DNA of 64,000 nucleotides, taken from Lysinibacillus fusiformis (GTDB lineage Bacteria > Bacillota > Bacilli > Bacillales_A > Planococcaceae). This document shows, piece after piece, positions 1 through 10,386 of the stretch. The stretch lies in the NCBI RefSeq assembly GCF_007362955.1, contig NZ_CP041696.1, forward strand, positions 310,001 through 374,000, read 5' to 3'. Within the stretch, counting starts at the first letter, position 1. Each line of letters starts with the position of its first letter. The notes beneath the pieces are model-generated. The model had not been told where the DNA came from. It saw nothing but the letters and a program-made list of their open reading frames with translations, and did not search any database. The translations under genes and the position numbers were made by a program.

Positions 1-599
<599 letters not shown>

Positions 600-810
600 C
601 TACGCTAATTCTCCTCTACATAAAAATCATTTTCGCCTCGTCATAATAGTAACTGACGCTCTGCTTCCACTATAGAAAACCAAATATTTTGGATTGTGAT
701 ACCAGCACAAGACTACTGATAACTAGTTGTATGCAGCCTCTACTTTATCACTAACTGCCTTTTCAAAATCCATGCCATTCGTCGAAGCTTCTGCCAACAC
801 GATGTTGGTC

Positions 811-847
811 ACACAGGCGAAGCAACGTCTTGTCGCTTCGCCTGTGT
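811..847. other. 13-bp perfect hairpin between dgkA and cdd
   Basis: The arms 811-823 and 835-847 are perfectly complementary (11-nt loop) and a second, smaller hairpin (ccaac/gttgg) lies beside it at about 793-808. On the minus strand no T-run follows, so it is not a textbook terminator for dgkA. It may be a processing or partial-termination signal within the operon, or a small palindromic repeat. The remainder of 600-868 shows nothing else. Confidence 0.5.
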
Positions 848-868
848 TTCTTTCCATTCGGAATGAAG

Positions 869-1219
869 TTAAAACCATTTCGGTATAAAGATTAGTAAAC
901 CGATTATAGCACTGAATAAAGCAAATACAAGTACAGCACCCGCTGCAAGATCCTTTGCTTGCTTAGCAAGCGGGTGAATAGCTGGCGACGCCAAATCCAC
1001 CACTCGTTCAATGGCGGTATTTATCATTTCAAGAGCAAACATCAGTGCTATTAATAATAACACAATGAACCATTCTATACGTGATAAACCAGTAAAATAC
1101 CCAACAATCAAGACAATTCCGGCACTTAGCACATGCGATTGAAAGTTTTGCTCCTTACATGCTGTTAGGATGCCTTGAAAGGCATAAACGAACGAGCGAA
1201 AATATTTGCGCACATCCAT
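869..1219 (-). CDS. dgkA: Undecaprenol kinase / diacylglycerol kinase (DgkA family)
   Basis: Small integral-membrane lipid kinase, 116 aa. In Gram-positives this family phosphorylates undecaprenol to recycle the cell-wall lipid carrier. Three membrane segments are visible (about 29-46, 50-68, 93-112). The signature ALEMINTAIERVVD at 63-75 gives catalytic E64, N67 and E71, and the KQAKDLAAGAV motif at 86-96 includes D90. Its ATG directly follows the ybeY stop codon with no spacer, so the two are translationally coupled. Family certain; the substrate is assigned from the Bacillus orthologue. Confidence 0.93.
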   Translation of the reverse strand: MDVRKYFRSFVYAFQGILTACKEQNFQSHVLSAGIVLIVGYFTGLSRIEWFIVLLLIALMFALEMINTAIERVVDLASPAIHPLAKQAKDLAAGAVLVFALFSAIIGLLIFIPKWF

Positions 1220-1693
1220 TTAGTCACGTCCTAAGCCGTATGACTGTAAGATCTCATCTTGCTTTCCGAACATCGCTTTTTCATCCTCAGGTACTATATG
1301 ATCATAGCCAAGTAAATGCAAGAAGCCATGCACAGCTAAAAAGCCTAATTCACGTTCAAATGTATGACCGTATTCTTCAGCTTGTTCCTTCGTACGATCC
1401 GTTGAAATGATAATATCCCCTAAAATTCGAGGCATCCCTTCAAATGTTACTTCCATTTCGCCTTCGCCTAATTCTTCTAAAGCAAAAGAAATAACATCTG
1501 TCGGTTGGTCCTTACCACGATATTCGCGATTAATTTCTTGAATAGCTGCATTTGTTACAAATGTAACCGACACTTCCGTTTCCGGTTCAATGTTTTCAGT
1601 TTTTGCTGCATGCTGTAAAAGCTTCTCCACAAGCTCCATATGTTCCGTAGTTACTTCATTTGTTTCATCTGTAAAATCAATTGTTAAAATCAT
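1220..1693 (-). CDS. ybeY: Endoribonuclease YbeY (rRNA maturation factor)
   Basis: Single-strand-specific metallo-endoribonuclease for 16S rRNA 3'-end maturation and 70S quality control. 157 aa. The zinc motif [11 protein letters not shown] (H122, H126, H132) is intact, and the upstream PTDVISFAL element at 65-73 is also typical. It lies 8 bp after pgpH and abuts dgkA, matching yqfG of Bacillus. Confidence 0.96.
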   Translation of the reverse strand: MILTIDFTDETNEVTTEHMELVEKLLQHAAKTENIEPETEVSVTFVTNAAIQEINREYRGKDQPTDVISFALEELGEGEMEVTFEGMPRILGDIIISTDRTKEQAEEYGHTFERELGFLAVHGFLHLLGYDHIVPEDEKAMFGKQDEILQSYGLGRD

Positions 1694-1701
1694 AGATCCT
1701 C

Positions 1702-3822
1702 CTACTTATCTGCCTTTGGATATTCAATTCGTGAGTGGAAAATCCCATTCAACGTTTCACAAAGCACTCGCTCTATACATTTTAACTCTTTTAGCGAAAT
1801 ATCGCATTCATCAAACTGATTGTCCTGTACACGATCATCAATAATAGCCTTCACTAACTTGTGAATTTTTTCTGCATTTGGTTCCTTCATCGAACGTACC
1901 GCTGCTTCTACACTATCAGCAACGCTAATAATTGCCGCTTCCTTCGTTTGTGGCTTCGGACCTGGATATCGGAACTTCGCTTCATCAATCACTTTGCCTT
2001 CTTCCTTCGCTTTATATAGGAAGAACTTTAACAGACTTGTCCCATGATGTTGCAACGCAATATCAATAATTTCCTGTGGCATCTTGTAGCGTTTTAACAT
2101 CTCAGCTCCATCCGTCGTATGTGCGATAATAATTTCTGCACTTGTTTCTGGCGGCATTGAATCATGCGGGTTGATGCCAGACATTTGATTTTCAATGAAA
2201 AAAGCAGGCCTTTTCGTTTTTCCGATATCATGATAATAACATCCTACACGCGCAAGTAAGCCATCCGCACCTATTTCTTCACAAGCAGCTTCGGCTAAAT
2301 TTGCGACCATTACACTATGATGATATGTTCCTGGTGTTTCCATTAGTAATTTTTTCAGTAACGGGTGATTTGGATTAGAAAGTTCAATTAGACGCAACGT
2401 CGATAATAAGCTAAATGCAGATTCAAAAAATGGTAATAAGCCCATTGTCAGTGCACCTGAAAGCAAGGCCGATAGTATTGCCGCGATAAAGTAAAACAGT
2501 AGCTCAGAAAATCCATACGACGACTGTGTCATGAGTAAATAAAATGCTATAAAAGCCAAATTCACAAGTGAAATGACACCGACTGCTTGTAAAATATGCG
2601 AGCGCTTTTCAACACTGCGCATAAAGAATAGGCTCGCAAAGCCACCGAAGATGATATACAGTGTAATTTCCATTTGCATCACCGATGAATAGCCTTCTTG
2701 GAAAATGACACCTGCTGAAGCGGCAGTCATAACTGTGATTAATATTGCCGCGCGATCATCTGCTAACAATCGCACTAGCATCGTTGCTAGGGCTGTTGGG
2801 AATAAAAATGCAACAGTCACATCAAAACCACCTGCGACTAAGCTAATGAACTTCATTAAGAGAATAGATAAGCTATAGACAATCACGGTAACAAGTAGTG
2901 CATTGCGCTTTTTTTGCTCATCTGCCTCCCATCGTTCAAATAATATAAACATGAATATCAATTGCAGGAAGGTTAATATAATTAATCCTGCAATTGGCTT
3001 CATAGATGCTTTATTGCTCACCATTCCGAGAAGCTCCAGTTGTCGGTAAGCCTCAGTATCAATTATTTGGCCTTCCTGAACAATGATTTGTCCTTGCAAA
3101 ATACGAGTAGGCTCAATCGATTCTTTTGCCTGCTCGATTCTAACTTTTGTTTGCTCCTCATTTATCGTTTCATTTTCAATAATACTCGCACGCCCGATTA
3201 AAACGACTGCACTTAATATTTTATCGGGATAACCTCGCTGTCCACGAATTTTTGTTTCAAAATCATTTTGAGCAGCCAACACATTTTCTGCACGAATTGA
3301 TTTTTGTAAATAGTCCTGTACAAGTTTTGACAGCATTGTGCTCGTTCTCTTTAAATCTGTATCACTTTGCAGTAATAAACTCTCTAGCTGTGCATCAGTA
3401 AAGGTTACAGGCATTTGCTCAATATCAATAGATTCTAATTTTTTTCGAAGTTCCGCCACCTGGTCAACAATTGCAACAGGTTCTTCACTGCTGTCAACAT
3501 CCTTTTTTACTTCAAGGACATAGTCAAATAAAGACGTCACAATAGCGGCGCGTTGCTTGGCGACATCCTCTGAAAACTGATAGACGGGCGCAACTGCATT
3601 TGCTGCTTTTTCTCGCTCTTGTTGTGTCTTAACTGTATCTTCGATTGTTTTAGTAGATCGAACAGTTTCTGGTGCAAGCTGTAATGGTTTAAAATCATAT
3701 GTAACACCTTTAACATTGCCATACATAAATGTAAACTGTAAGGCTCCTGTTAAGATGAGAACAGCAATCAAAAAGTAGCGAAAACCAATAAGCTCGGTAA
3801 TTTTTCGAAGTTGTTTCTCCAT
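1702..3822 (-). CDS. pgpH: Cyclic-di-AMP phosphodiesterase PgpH (7TM-HD protein)
   Basis: Membrane HD-domain phosphodiesterase that degrades c-di-AMP, the yqfF product in Bacillus. 706 aa: one N-terminal membrane anchor (about 13-33), an extracytoplasmic domain to about residue 275, a block of roughly six or seven membrane helices (about 278-470), then a cytosolic HD domain. The HD pair is H531-D532 in the context [11 protein letters not shown], and TYHHSV precedes it. The start ATG follows a GGAGG-type site. A terminator-like hairpin lies upstream (after phoH), so it may have its own promoter. Confidence 0.94.
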   Translation of the reverse strand: MEKQLRKITELIGFRYFLIAVLILTGALQFTFMYGNVKGVTYDFKPLQLAPETVRSTKTIEDTVKTQQEREKAANAVAPVYQFSEDVAKQRAAIVTSLFDYVLEVKKDVDSSEEPVAIVDQVAELRKKLESIDIEQMPVTFTDAQLESLLLQSDTDLKRTSTMLSKLVQDYLQKSIRAENVLAAQNDFETKIRGQRGYPDKILSAVVLIGRASIIENETINEEQTKVRIEQAKESIEPTRILQGQIIVQEGQIIDTEAYRQLELLGMVSNKASMKPIAGLIILTFLQLIFMFILFERWEADEQKKRNALLVTVIVYSLSILLMKFISLVAGGFDVTVAFLFPTALATMLVRLLADDRAAILITVMTAASAGVIFQEGYSSVMQMEITLYIIFGGFASLFFMRSVEKRSHILQAVGVISLVNLAFIAFYLLMTQSSYGFSELLFYFIAAILSALLSGALTMGLLPFFESAFSLLSTLRLIELSNPNHPLLKKLLMETPGTYHHSVMVANLAEAACEEIGADGLLARVGCYYHDIGKTKRPAFFIENQMSGINPHDSMPPETSAEIIIAHTTDGAEMLKRYKMPQEIIDIALQHHGTSLLKFFLYKAKEEGKVIDEAKFRYPGPKPQTKEAAIISVADSVEAAVRSMKEPNAEKIHKLVKAIIDDRVQDNQFDECDISLKELKCIERVLCETLNGIFHSRIEYPKADK

Positions 3823-3897
3823 CTGGCACCTCCTCTATCTATCTACTATCATACCAATTCAAAAAACATTTTTCTCGAAAAATGTATAAGAAAGCAA

Positions 3898-3935
3898 AAA
3901 ACAGCTATACAAATTTGCATAGCTGTCACATTTTT
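3898..3935 (-). terminator. Terminator after phoH
   Basis: Inverted repeat acagctat/atagctgt with A-rich and T-rich flanks; on the minus strand a run of T follows the stem. It sits between the phoH stop and pgpH and looks usable in both directions. It suggests that pgpH is at least partly transcribed separately. Confidence 0.6.
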
Positions 3936-4038
3936 TACCAAAATATAACTATATTCCCACAAAAAACAGGTTCTCTTTGTCACGATTTGTCGCTTTGCTT
4001 TCCGTACTAAAACCGCTGACGCTTCGCTTTAACGCAGA

Positions 4039-4072
4039 CTTTAGAATAATCGCTAGTGCGATTATTCTAAAG
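4039..4072. other. 15-bp perfect hairpin spanning the phoH stop codon
   Basis: Arms 4039-4053 and 4058-4072 pair perfectly around a 4-nt loop (tagt). The right arm contains the phoH TAG (4067-4069). No T-run follows on the minus strand. It may be an mRNA 3'-end or RNase-stop structure. Confidence 0.55.
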
Positions 4073-5023
4073 TTGCTGTTCTTCGTAGGCTTGGATGATT
4101 TTTGCTACTACTGGGTGGCGAACTACATCGCCTTGTTCCAAAATTTGGAAATGTATTGACTTGACATACTTTAACGTTCTTTCTGCCACAATCAAACCCG
4201 AATCCGCATTTTTTGGTAAGTCGATTTGCGTTTTATCGCCTGTAATAACCATTTTTGAGCCGAAGCCTAAACGTGTTAAAAACATCTTCATTTGTGGATG
4301 TGTTGTATTTTGCGCTTCATCTAAAATAACAAAGGCATCGTCCAATGTCCGTCCACGCATATAGGCTAAAGGTGCAATTTCAATTGTGCCACGCTCAATG
4401 AGTCGTTGTGTTTGCTCTGAGCCGTAAATGTCATTTAACGCATCATATAGAGGGCGTAAATAAGGATCCACCTTTTCTTTCAAGTCCCCTGGAAGAAAGC
4501 CTAGAGACTCTCCTGCTTCTACTGCAGGACGCGTTAAAATAATACGCTTTACATGTCCATTTTTCAGCGCTTGTGTAGCCATTACCACTGCTAGATACGT
4601 TTTACCGGTACCTGCTGGACCAATACCGAAAACAACGTCTTTGTGACGGATCGCTTGTATGTATTCTCGTTGACCAATTGTTTTCGCACGAATTGGCTTA
4701 CCTTTCGTCGTGCGAGCAATTTCTTCATCGTAGAGTTCTGCAAAGTATTCAATTGTACCTTTTTGTGTCATTTCGATTGCTGTGGCTACATCACGCTGAT
4801 CAATATTAATGCCTTTGCGAATGACTTTTAAAAGCGCCTGTAAAAGAAATGTCGCTTGTTCCTTAGCGTCTTCCTCACCAGCAAGTTGAATTTGTTCACC
4901 ACGAGTAATTATATGGACATGTAGTGCCTCTTCAATTAATTTCATATTAGCATCGGAAATACCTAATAACATTACAGCTTCGTTCGGATTATCCACTTGT
5001 AATACAGTTAAATGTTCAGACAT
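4067..5023 (-). CDS. phoH: PhoH-family ATPase
   Basis: Cytosolic P-loop NTPase of the PhoH family, proposed to act in RNA metabolism. With the start at 5023 it is 318 aa: Walker A GPAGTGKT at 135-142, Walker B VILDEAQ around D235-E236. Two in-frame ATGs exist. The first (5029) forms an ATGA overlap with the yqfD stop but leaves only 1 nt after AAGGAG; the second (5023) has 7 nt and is preferred. Its neighbours (yqfC, yqfD upstream) follow the Bacillus order. The exact biochemical role is not settled for the family. Confidence 0.94.
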   Translation of the reverse strand: MSEHLTVLQVDNPNEAVMLLGISDANMKLIEEALHVHIITRGEQIQLAGEEDAKEQATFLLQALLKVIRKGINIDQRDVATAIEMTQKGTIEYFAELYDEEIARTTKGKPIRAKTIGQREYIQAIRHKDVVFGIGPAGTGKTYLAVVMATQALKNGHVKRIILTRPAVEAGESLGFLPGDLKEKVDPYLRPLYDALNDIYGSEQTQRLIERGTIEIAPLAYMRGRTLDDAFVILDEAQNTTHPQMKMFLTRLGFGSKMVITGDKTQIDLPKNADSGLIVAERTLKYVKSIHFQILEQGDVVRHPVVAKIIQAYEEQQL

Positions 5024-5025
5024 AA

Positions 5026-6138
5026 TCATTCTCCTTGTGAGCCATGTATTGGACTTGCAATGTTTTCATTGACTAAAAATAGAACTTTCCCTTCAACTGT
5101 ACCATTCCCCCACTTCGCCTGTAAAAGGTTTTCTTTTTTGATAACTGTTTTCGCAGGTAGTGATCGTAATAATTTTTCATGCAGTAGCGGCATGAGTAGT
5201 GAATCTATTTTTGATTTATCAAGTACTACTTCCATTGTTTTTGTTTGTTGCTCTTCAACAATTGAAACGTATGGATCCAGCCAGTTTGGTAATTCTTTTT
5301 TTTGAACATAGTCAACTTGTTCTTTATGAATGCCCTTTACTAGTACACGCCACTGTTTCTGTTGTAGCGTTTCCATCGTTAGCTTTGTCGGAATTTTAAA
5401 TGTACATTCAAGCCAATAATCTGCAAAGACGTCTCCTTTTGCACCGACAAAGACATGGTCATTTCCACTTTCGATGACGCCACTTACAAGAACATCGCCA
5501 TCATAAGCTGTATCATTTACCGAAATTTTTCGTTCACCATTTTGAATATTAAAGTGGGTTATCACACCACTTTTTGTAGCTACCAAGTGTGTTGCTAACT
5601 TTTCATTGGTCAGTTCTGCTTGCTTAGGGGATTCCTGAGGTCGTAAAATCACACGACCACCATGTTTTTCAATATGCACCCATGCTAGCTCTCGATGCTT
5701 TTCTAACAACTCCTGCCGAATGATTGCATCCGATGGTAATACTTTTTTAGACATAGGCGTCTCCATTTTGAACGTATCATTAAATGTCTTCTCTACCTGC
5801 TGCTGCATTTCAGGAGAAGCCGCCTCAATATCGACCCGCCAAATTACTTGTGCACATAATAGTGGTATTAATATCATTATAAATAGGCCGAGCAAAGTCC
5901 AAAGTTGCGCTCGAAAAACCTGAAGCTCATCTGCATAATGTACAGTCATTTTGAGTCGATAACGGCTACGTGTGCGGCGAATTTTTGATAGATAACGCAT
6001 ATTAGTTTCAAATGTGACTTCTTGCTCACGAAATACAACACGTTTTAACGAGACATGTTGTGCATGCAATGTTTGAATAAAAGGATGAACATTTTCATGG
6101 CGCTTTATACGTATGATGATTGGTCGATTATTCCACAT
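5026..6138 (-). CDS. yqfD: Sporulation protein YqfD
   Basis: 370 aa, the membrane-anchored sporulation protein family YqfD, required for forespore development in Bacillus. A single membrane helix lies at about 84-104, after a basic cytosolic N-terminal domain of about 80 residues; the rest is probably extracytoplasmic. It overlaps yqfC by 11 bp at its start and phoH by up to 4 bp at its end, so the three genes form one operon. The molecular function is unknown. Confidence 0.9.
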   Translation of the reverse strand: MWNNRPIIIRIKRHENVHPFIQTLHAQHVSLKRVVFREQEVTFETNMRYLSKIRRTRSRYRLKMTVHYADELQVFRAQLWTLLGLFIMILIPLLCAQVIWRVDIEAASPEMQQQVEKTFNDTFKMETPMSKKVLPSDAIIRQELLEKHRELAWVHIEKHGGRVILRPQESPKQAELTNEKLATHLVATKSGVITHFNIQNGERKISVNDTAYDGDVLVSGVIESGNDHVFVGAKGDVFADYWLECTFKIPTKLTMETLQQKQWRVLVKGIHKEQVDYVQKKELPNWLDPYVSIVEEQQTKTMEVVLDKSKIDSLLMPLLHEKLLRSLPAKTVIKKENLLQAKWGNGTVEGKVLFLVNENIASPIHGSQGE

Positions 6139-6388
6139 TGTTGCTCACACCCATATCTTTTGTCATTTTTACATGTAGTTCTTGTAAATCATCAATCGAA
6201 AGATGGAGCATTTCTTCTTTGATCGCGTTTATATCCACGGATTTTCCACGCACAGTAATATGATAATCAGCATAGACAAACGAACATGATGTAGCATCTG
6301 CATGTAAAAACCGATATGGACCGATAATTTTTAATGTTTCAAACTGTGATAATTCAAGTAGTGGCGTTAATTGAAATAATTTTTTCAT
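6128..6388 (-). CDS. yqfC: Sporulation protein YqfC
   Basis: Small sporulation protein, 86 aa from the preferred start at 6388 (MKKLFQL), which has GGAGG 8 nt upstream. A longer reading from 6424 has no ribosome site. It contains the family pattern ELSQFETLKIIG early and a YHITVRGKSVDI strand near the middle. It overlaps yqfD, with which it is always paired. YqfC/YqfD act in the mother-cell/forespore programme; biochemistry unknown. Confidence 0.88.
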   Translation of the reverse strand: MKKLFQLTPLLELSQFETLKIIGPYRFLHADATSCSFVYADYHITVRGKSVDINAIKEEMLHLSIDDLQELHVKMTKDMGVSNNVE

Positions 6389-6442
6389 AAAAAATGCCTC
6401 CTTCTTCGGCAATATATGCGTCAAAAAAGGAGGACATGCTAG

Positions 6443-6955
6443 TTATTTTCTTTTTGCTTTCGGTGGGCCTAAAACTTCTGCCATCACCACAGCCTGCATG
6501 AATGCTTTTTTAGAATTTGGTAACTGAAAACCCTTATTCGTCGTCGCTACATTTACTTCTTTTTTACCTGACGCCAATCGACCTATACTTGGACGATTAG
6601 TTGAGCGACTTGACGGCTCAGTCGGAATAAGTGGAGGAGCCATATAGCTCGGCATTTGTTCCGTCACTTTTTCTTCTACTGGTTTAACACGTGATTCACG
6701 CGCCTCAACTTTAGGTTTTTCCGCTTTCCTATCTCCTAAAAACTCACGTGCAAAATCCTCAAAGCTCTGCGTTTTAATAGTTGGACGTGTTGGACGTTGT
6801 GGTTTTACCTCTTCTGTTTCCATAATAACAGGTGATTGCGGCTGCTCATCCTTATTAAACGGTGGCATTTGTTTTTGTTGTTGTTTGTTATTTTTTGATT
6901 TACCGAAAAGTGAGCTGACTATGGCAATGATCGCAAAGATTATTAATTGTTCCAT
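6443..6955 (-). CDS. Single-pass membrane protein of the floA locus, unknown function
   Basis: 170 aa. One membrane helix at 3-17, then a long charged, proline-rich, probably disordered cytosolic stretch (20-130) and a short conserved-looking C-terminal motif AVVMAEVLGPPKAK (about 155-168). It occupies the position of yqfB between floA and yqfC, but I cannot confirm homology to Bacillus yqfB. It has its own ribosome site and lies 25 bp after floA, so it is probably co-transcribed with floA and nfeD. Confidence 0.7.
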   Translation of the reverse strand: MEQLIIFAIIAIVSSLFGKSKNNKQQQKQMPPFNKDEQPQSPVIMETEEVKPQRPTRPTIKTQSFEDFAREFLGDRKAEKPKVEARESRVKPVEEKVTEQMPSYMAPPLIPTEPSSRSTNRPSIGRLASGKKEVNVATTNKGFQLPNSKKAFMQAVVMAEVLGPPKAKRK

Positions 6956-6980
6956 TAGTTAGACTGCTCCTTTCCGTATT

Positions 6981-7985
6981 TTATGCGTTTGGTTCATTTG
7001 TCTCTGATTTATCCGAGCTCACCTTAGAAATAGAGTCACGCATAGCTGTATCTGCTTGAATATTGCGGTAGTTCATGTAATCCATAATACCAAGATTACC
7101 CGAGCGTAAAGCTTCTGCCATCGCTTGTGGTACCTCCGCCTCCGCTTCTACTACTTTTGCCTTCATCTCTTGAACGCGCGCAATCATCTCTTGTTCGTTT
7201 GCTACGGCCATTGCACGACGTTCCTCAGCCTTCGCTTGGGCAATATTTTTATCTGCCTGTGCTTGCTCAATTTGTAATTCGGCACCAATATTTTTACCTA
7301 TATCAACATCCGCAATATCAATCGATAAGATTTCAAACGCTGTACCAGAGTCTAAGCCTTTTGAAAGTACAGTTTGTGAAATCATATCTGGATTTTCTAA
7401 TACTTCTGTATGATGTGTAGCAGAACCGATTGTCGATACAATTCCTTCACCAACACGGGCAACAATTGTTTCCTCACCAGCACCACCGACTAAACGTTCG
7501 ATATTAGCACGCACAGTAATACGTGCTTTTGCTTTAACTTCGATACCGTTCATAGCAACACCTGAAATAAATGGTGTTTCAATAACTTTCGGATTAACCG
7601 ACATTTGTACTGCTTCTAATACGTCTCGACCTGCTAAGTCAATTGCTGCACAACGTTCAAAAGATAACTCAATATTTGCACGATGCGCTGCAATTAATGC
7701 ATTTACAACACGGTCAACATTACCACCTGCTAAATAGTGACTTTCTAGTTGATTAATCGTAACAGGTAAACCTGCTTTATGTGCTTTAATTAACGGATTA
7801 ACAATACGTGATGGAATTACGCGACGTAAACGCATCCCGATTAGTGTAAAAATACTCACACGGACACCTGCTGCTAAAGCAGAAATCCACAGTGCTACTG
7901 GTACAAAGGTAAAGAATACAGCTAGAACAATGAATAATAAGACTAGCCCGACTACTGGCCCAATTAGAGCTAAATCAAATCCCAT
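6981..7985 (-). CDS. floA: Flotillin-like protein FloA
   Basis: Bacterial flotillin that organises functional membrane microdomains. 334 aa: an N-terminal hydrophobic hairpin (about 5-52), an SPFH-like core with [26 protein letters not shown] strands (about 140-165), then an Ala/Glu-rich coiled coil (about 235-290, the [17 protein letters not shown] region). Its ATG directly follows the nfeD stop with no gap and the ribosome site GGAGG lies within nfeD. It is the yqfA orthologue and is expected to share the SigW promoter upstream of nfeD. Confidence 0.96.
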   Translation of the reverse strand: MGFDLALIGPVVGLVLLFIVLAVFFTFVPVALWISALAAGVRVSIFTLIGMRLRRVIPSRIVNPLIKAHKAGLPVTINQLESHYLAGGNVDRVVNALIAAHRANIELSFERCAAIDLAGRDVLEAVQMSVNPKVIETPFISGVAMNGIEVKAKARITVRANIERLVGGAGEETIVARVGEGIVSTIGSATHHTEVLENPDMISQTVLSKGLDSGTAFEILSIDIADVDIGKNIGAELQIEQAQADKNIAQAKAEERRAMAVANEQEMIARVQEMKAKVVEAEAEVPQAMAEALRSGNLGIMDYMNYRNIQADTAMRDSISKVSSDKSETNEPNA

Positions 7986-9323
7986 TTATAATTCCTCCAT
8001 CTCTTTTTCTGTTGGTCTCACGACAATACGTGAGCCTTCTACTTTAATGACTTCTACAAACTTACTTGCATCGACATAGCCACCTTCTGATACTACATCA
8101 ATACGTTCGTTACCAAACTGCATCGTACCTGAAGGACGAAGTGGTGTAATCGTTTTACCCACTCTTCCAAGCAATTCAATGCGATTAATGTTAGACACAT
8201 AACCTTCTTCCGTCGTTGTCGCATCCATCAGGACTAGTTTGTTTAAAACATGCATTTTTTTTCCGAAAAATTTCATCAGGATCACCATTCCTATTATTGC
8301 TACCACGAGTGCAATGAAAATTGCCACGACCATTTGCATCATGTTTGCACCTGCTAGTAACAAACTAAGTAATATAAGTACACCACCTAAAATACCAACA
8401 ATGCCTCCGGGGACAAAAAACTCCGCAATGACAAGCGCTAACCCTGCAATAAACACAAGTAAAGTTTCATAGCCCGCAAAACCTGCCACCATATGACCGA
8501 AGAAAAATAACCCTAGTGCTGATAAGCCCATTATACCTGGAACGCCGAAGCCTGGCGAATATAGCTCCATGACAAGTCCTAAGCTGGCAATCGATAGTAA
8601 AATAGGTACAATGATTGGGTTTGTAATCAAACGAGCAATCTTTTCAGAGAAAGTCGGCTCAATTGATACAATGTCACTACCCTTTAATTTCGTTTCTGCA
8701 AGTAACTCTTGAAAATTCGACACAGTGCCTTCGGAATAACCGACTTCTCGCGCCTCCGTAGCCGTTAATGTTAATAAATTTTTGCCAGCCGCTCGAAATT
8801 CTGGTAAATCAATGGATGAATCCGCCATTGCTAAGGCATATTTAGGATCACGATTGTGATTGGATGTTTCTGCTGCCGCTTCCATTTGTGCAAGCCACGC
8901 ACTATGTGCCTTCAAATCTGCCGCATTCCCTGCTGAGTCAATAACTGCAGCGGCTCCAATCGTACCATTAGGCACCATATAGATATCATCCGCATGCAAG
9001 GCTAAAAAAGCACCGGCTGAATGCGCATCTTTGTTAATGTAAGCAATCGTGCGAATCGACGTTGCATCCATAAGCATGGCGATGTCACTTGCTGCATTGA
9101 CGAATCCACCAGGCGTATGTATGTCTAGTATGATCGCTTCCGCATAATTTTCCTCTGCCTCTTTAAAAGCTCGTTCTAAAAATGCGTGAAGTCCTCTTTC
9201 TACTTCATCATGAATTGGCACGTGGTATACCTTGCTACTCGCAAAAGCGGATGTCAATGGAAACGCTAACAAAAAAGTCATCCATACGACAATTAAATAG
9301 CTAAGGATCCTCCTTTTTCGCAT
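7986..9323 (-). CDS. NfeD-family membrane serine protease (YqeZ)
   Basis: Long-form NfeD protein, 445 aa: signal peptide (1-29), ClpP-like protease domain (about 32-215) with the nucleophile in HSAGAF (S102) and a candidate lysine base K138, then several membrane helices (about 232-355) and a C-terminal OB-fold (about 375-440). Long NfeD proteins are partners of flotillin/stomatin proteins, which agrees with the directly adjoining floA. Expression is predicted from the SigW-type promoter at 9362-9387. Confidence 0.93.
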   Translation of the reverse strand: MRKRRILSYLIVVWMTFLLAFPLTSAFASSKVYHVPIHDEVERGLHAFLERAFKEAEENYAEAIILDIHTPGGFVNAASDIAMLMDATSIRTIAYINKDAHSAGAFLALHADDIYMVPNGTIGAAAVIDSAGNAADLKAHSAWLAQMEAAAETSNHNRDPKYALAMADSSIDLPEFRAAGKNLLTLTATEAREVGYSEGTVSNFQELLAETKLKGSDIVSIEPTFSEKIARLITNPIIVPILLSIASLGLVMELYSPGFGVPGIMGLSALGLFFFGHMVAGFAGYETLLVFIAGLALVIAEFFVPGGIVGILGGVLILLSLLLAGANMMQMVVAIFIALVVAIIGMVILMKFFGKKMHVLNKLVLMDATTTEEGYVSNINRIELLGRVGKTITPLRPSGTMQFGNERIDVVSEGGYVDASKFVEVIKVEGSRIVVRPTEKEMEEL

Positions 9324-9361
9324 CTTTTTCCCTCCCTTCTAACATGCTTCTCTTTTGTATA

Positions 9362-9387
9362 TACGACTGACCTTGTAAAAAGTTTCA
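9362..9387 (-). promoter_or_regulatory. SigW-type promoter of the nfeD-floA operon
   Basis: On the minus strand TGAAAC (9387-9382) and CGTA (9365-9362) are separated by exactly 16 nt, the SigW consensus. It lies about 40 bp upstream of the nfeD ATG. SigW control of the Bacillus yqeZ-yqfA operon is established, so this is the expected envelope-stress promoter. Confidence 0.85.
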
Positions 9388-9540
9388 CAAATCCTTTAAT
9401 TTTATTATACAGTGAAATAAGAAATTTTCATTTCCTTTTGATTAGCTTACAACTTAGGCGAGGATTCTCACGATCGACAGTGGTATATCTACCCGTTTTT
9501 GCCTTGTGACTTAGTACCCTACTCGAAGTTAATAAATAAA

Positions 9541-9580
9541 AAGCCGAATGAAATCAAAAGTGACTTCATTCGGCTTCTGC
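9541..9580 (-). terminator. Rho-independent terminator of rpsU
   Basis: Stem agccgaatgaa/ttcattcggct followed on the minus strand by tttttatt. It ends the rpsU transcript before the nfeD promoter. The rest of 9581-9721 contains no gene; notably yqeY, which normally follows rpsU, is absent here. Confidence 0.85.
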
Positions 9581-9721
9581 AATATGTACCGCAAAAAGGA
9601 GCAACATGTAAAATACCCAGAATTAACCATATATACGATTAATTCCAGGTATATCATTGTCTGCTCAGTGAACCATAAAATTGCGTGTTATGAACGTAGG
9701 GATTTTTAATGGGAAATTAAA

Positions 9722-9895
9722 TTACCACTTACGTTTACGTGCAGCTTCTGATTTCTTTTTACGTTTTACGCTAGGTTTTTCGTAGAACTCGCGCTTTCTA
9801 ACTTCTTGAATTGTACCACTTTTTGATACAGTACGTTTGAAGCGGCGAAGAGCATCTTCAAGCGATTCGTTTTTGCGAACGACAGTTTTTGACAT
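9722..9895 (-). CDS. rpsU: 30S ribosomal protein S21
   Basis: 57 aa, very basic, ending in the typical [14 protein letters not shown] tail. The start is [10 protein letters not shown] at 9895, with GGAGGG upstream; a longer reading from 9919 would include the ribosome site. S21 binds near the 16S anti-Shine-Dalgarno region. It is monocistronic here, with its own terminator, whereas yqeY usually follows. Confidence 0.97.
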   Translation of the reverse strand: MSKTVVRKNESLEDALRRFKRTVSKSGTIQEVRKREFYEKPSVKRKKKSEAARKRKW

Positions 9896-10386
9896 CTCTC
9901 TTTCCCTCCCTCCGAACACACGTCAATACACAAATAGGCAAATAACCAACTGTTGTGTACTAAAGAATTATACCGTATTGTCTAATAATGGTCAATAGAA
10001 AGAATCCGAATAATTATCGAGAATTTTTGGTTTAAATTTATTTCGCATTTAAGGACTGTTTTAGAAGCTTATTATACGTTAGTTTGTAGTTATTTTTAAC
10101 GTTCTGTGTAAATCTCAAGTCCATTAAAATGATTGACAGAAAGACTTGTTGCACTTCCCACTACTTTTCGATATCCGCTCACTTATCCAAAGAGAAAAAC
10201 ATGACCCCACACAACGATTTAGCTTGTAATTTCGTTATCTTTTTTCAAGAACGCTAAAAAATTTTCTCTTGATACAGCTGGCATCATTTCCCCATCTAAT
10301 CTGTATAGTCACATATTACCGCTTCTTATAAATGAATGGGGCTAGTTCATAACGAACTGCCCCTAGTCTTCCATGTGAAGATTATC
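9896..10386. other. Intergenic region rpsU-deoC
   Basis: About 490 bp without a supportable gene. A hairpin after deoC (ggggc..agttc / gaact..gcccc, about 10338-10363) is a weak terminator candidate on the minus strand; nothing else stands out. Confidence 0.5.

Noticed and set aside
7127-7420. Plus-strand frame opposite floA
   Set aside because: Leu/Pro-only composition typical of an antisense reading of an Ala/Glu-rich coiled coil.
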